NCBI RefSeq assembly: GCF_038446665.1
Contig: NZ_CP151802.1
Coordinates: 1,488,001-1,552,000 of the forward strand
DNA from: Lysobacter sp. FW306-1B-D06B
GTDB lineage: Bacteria; Pseudomonadota; Gammaproteobacteria; Xanthomonadales; Xanthomonadaceae
Reading direction: 5' to 3'
Length of the DNA stretch: 64,000 nucleotides
This document shows positions 62,555-64,000 of the stretch, piece by piece. Under the pieces are notes generated by a model. The model did not search any database, was not told the DNA's origin, and worked only from the letters and a program-made list of their open reading frames with translations. A program made the translations under genes and the position numbers. Position 1 is the first letter of the stretch. Every line of letters begins with the position of its first letter.

Positions 62555-64000
62555 GTGTCCAACGATCCCTTCCAGCCGCAGACCGCTGACGGCCACACCC
62601 TCGTTCCCGTCGTGCGCGAGGTCCTGAGCGACCTCGACACGCCGCTGTCGGTCTACCTCAAGCTTGCCGACGGCCCGCACACCTATCTGTTCGAGTCGGT
62701 CGAAGGCGGCGAGCGCTTCGGCCGCTATTCGATCATCGGCCTGCCGGCGCGGCGCGTGTACGCGTTCGCCGGGCACACGCTGTTCGTGACCGAGGACGGC
62801 GAGCTGATCGAAAGCCGCCTCGTCGACGATCCCTTCGCCGAAGTCGAACGCCTGCGCGCCATGCACAGCGTGCCCAACATCCCGGGGCTGCCGGGCTTCA
62901 CCGGCGGGCTGGTGGGCTGGTTCGGCTTCGAGTGCATCCAGTACATCGAGCCCCGGCTTGCCGGCAGCGACAAGCCCGACGAACTCGGCACGCCCGACAT
63001 CCTGCTGATGCAGAGCGATGAGCTGGCGGTGTTCGACAACCTCAAGGGCCGGCTGTACCTGATCGTCCACGCCGACCCGTCGGAGCCGCGGTCGATGGCG
63101 CGCGCGAACCGCCGCCTGGACGAACTCGTGCACCGACTGCGCCAGGGCGGGCCGGGCTATCCGGAAACGCTGGAAGGCCGCCTGCTGGACGAGGGCGATT
63201 TCGTGTCCGGCTTCACCCGCGAGGGCTTCATCGACGCGGTGGAGAAATCGAAGGAATACATCCGCGCCGGCGACATCTTCCAGGTCGTGTTGAGCCAGCG
63301 CCTGTCGGTGCCTTTCAAGGCGCGTCCGGTGGATGTCTACCGCGCGCTGCGTGCGCTGAATCCGTCGCCGTACATGTACTACCTCGATGTCGGCGGCACG
63401 CAGGTGGTGGGCTCTTCGCCGGAGATCCTGGTACGCCTGCAGGACGGCCATGTCACCGTGCGCCCCATCGCCGGCACCCGCCCGCGCGGCGAAACGCCCG
63501 AGCAGGACGCCGCGCTGGAAGCCGAGCTGCTGGCCGATCCGAAGGAACGCGCCGAGCACCTGATGCTGATCGACCTGGGCCGCAACGACGTCGGTCGTGT
63601 GTCCGAGGCCGGCACGGTGGAAGTGGGCGAGCAGTTCGTGATCGAACGCTACAGCCACGTCATGCACATCGTCAGCGAGGTCACCGGCACGTTGAAGCCG
63701 GGCCTGAGTTACGCCGACGTGCTGCGCGCGACGTTCCCGGCCGGCACCGTCAGCGGTGCGCCGAAGATCCGCGCGCTGGAAGTGATCCGCGAACTGGAGC
63801 CCATCAAGCGCAACGTCTACGCCGGTTCCATCGGTTACCTCGGCTGGGGCGAGCCCGGCCGCAGCGGCGATGCCGACACCGCCATCGCGATCCGCACCGC
63901 CGTCATCCAGGACGGGCGCCTGTACGTGCAGGCCGGCGCGGGCATCGTCTACGACTCCGATCCGGCGATGGAGTGGGAAGAAACGATGAACAAGGGCCGG
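62555..64000 (+). CDS. trpE: Anthranilate synthase component I (3' truncated)
   Basis: The frame starts at GTG 62555 (AAGGA 8 bases before) and is open for 482 codons to the window edge. The N-terminal domain ([24 protein letters not shown], [14 protein letters not shown]) and the chorismate-binding domain ([68 protein letters not shown]) are clear. It forms anthranilate from chorismate and glutamine, the first committed step to tryptophan. Only the extreme C-terminus is missing. An upstream ORF (62440-62588) contains a Trp-Arg-Trp stretch but is not a convincing attenuator. Confidence 0.94.
   Translation, partial: MSNDPFQPQTADGHTLVPVVREVLSDLDTPLSVYLKLADGPHTYLFESVEGGERFGRYSIIGLPARRVYAFAGHTLFVTEDGELIESRLVDDPFAEVERLRAMHSVPNIPGLPGFTGGLVGWFGFECIQYIEPRLAGSDKPDELGTPDILLMQSDELAVFDNLKGRLYLIVHADPSEPRSMARANRRLDELVHRLRQGGPGYPETLEGRLLDEGDFVSGFTREGFIDAVEKSKEYIRAGDIFQVVLSQRLSVPFKARPVDVYRALRALNPSPYMYYLDVGGTQVVGSSPEILVRLQDGHVTVRPIAGTRPRGETPEQDAALEAELLADPKERAEHLMLIDLGRNDVGRVSEAGTVEVGEQFVIERYSHVMHIVSEVTGTLKPGLSYADVLRATFPAGTVSGAPKIRALEVIRELEPIKRNVYAGSIGYLGWGEPGRSGDADTAIAIRTAVIQDGRLYVQAGAGIVYDSDPAMEWEETMNKGR

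Noticed and set aside
62440..62588. Possible trp leader peptide upstream of trpE (49 codons, with Trp-Arg-Trp)
   Set aside because: The Trp codons are not adjacent, the ORF overlaps the trpE start by 34 bases, and I could not build the alternative terminator/antiterminator stems.

Overview
The window is GC-rich chromosomal DNA, about two-thirds G+C by eye. It probably comes from a gammaproteobacterium of the Xanthomonadaceae, most likely Lysobacter-like. That assignment is inferred from gene content (Tdo, HppD-HmgA, NhaA, Mpo1-like protein, purC, rpe, rraA, trpE), from a GTAGCCCGGG-type palindromic repeat and from codon use; no marker RNA gene is present. I found no tRNA, rRNA, CRISPR array or transposase gene.

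Left flank (1-21 kb), mostly metabolic and transport genes: a truncated GGDEF protein; a VOC protein; a leftward 2-oxoacid dehydrogenase operon (E1 alpha, E1 beta, an SH3 protein, E2); a large secreted ExeM/NucH-type nuclease; tryptophan 2,3-dioxygenase with a Nudix hydrolase; a POT peptide transporter; an M14 peptidase. Next comes the tyrosine-catabolic pair hppD/hmgA, with a divergent MarR regulator whose probable operator lies inside the hppD promoter. A DUF559 endonuclease gene bounded by inverted 39-bp repeats sits between hppD and hmgA. A lipoprotein, a Ca/Na exchanger, NhaA and an NAD-binding epimerase-like protein follow.

Centre (21.2-54.2 kb), the unusual part: about 33 kb on the plus strand. 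A plausible sigma70 promoter (21190-21219) precedes a small ORF, a TIG-repeat/beta-helix protein (1220 aa), two tandem paralogous glycine-rich secreted proteins, a 2146-aa beta-helix/Ig/FN3 protein, and an Rhs/YD protein (1644 aa) ending in a Hint domain and a nuclease-like tip. A DUF4304 immunity candidate starts one base after the Rhs stop codon. A 1285-aa Ig/FN3/Calx-beta-like protein follows, with its stop overlapping the start of a type II secretion-like operon. That operon is pseudopilin G, F, E, an actin-fold L/PilM-like protein, PilN-like, PilO-like, C/PilP-like, a lipoprotein secretin with N-terminal TPRs and a C-terminal cohesin-like domain, and three more pseudopilins. Overlapping stops and starts link several of the genes. 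My main hypothesis is that this is a dedicated, non-canonical T2SS or pseudopilus locus that exports or displays its own giant surface proteins and the Rhs toxin.

Right flank (54.2-64 kb) returns to ordinary genes: an exported rhodanese-fold protein lacking the catalytic Cys, an EamA transporter, a small lipoprotein, an ODP-type MBL-fold protein, an Mpo1-like membrane protein, an alpha/beta hydrolase overlapping purC, a DnaJ-domain membrane protein, rpe, rraA, a YegS-like lipid kinase, and trpE running off the end.
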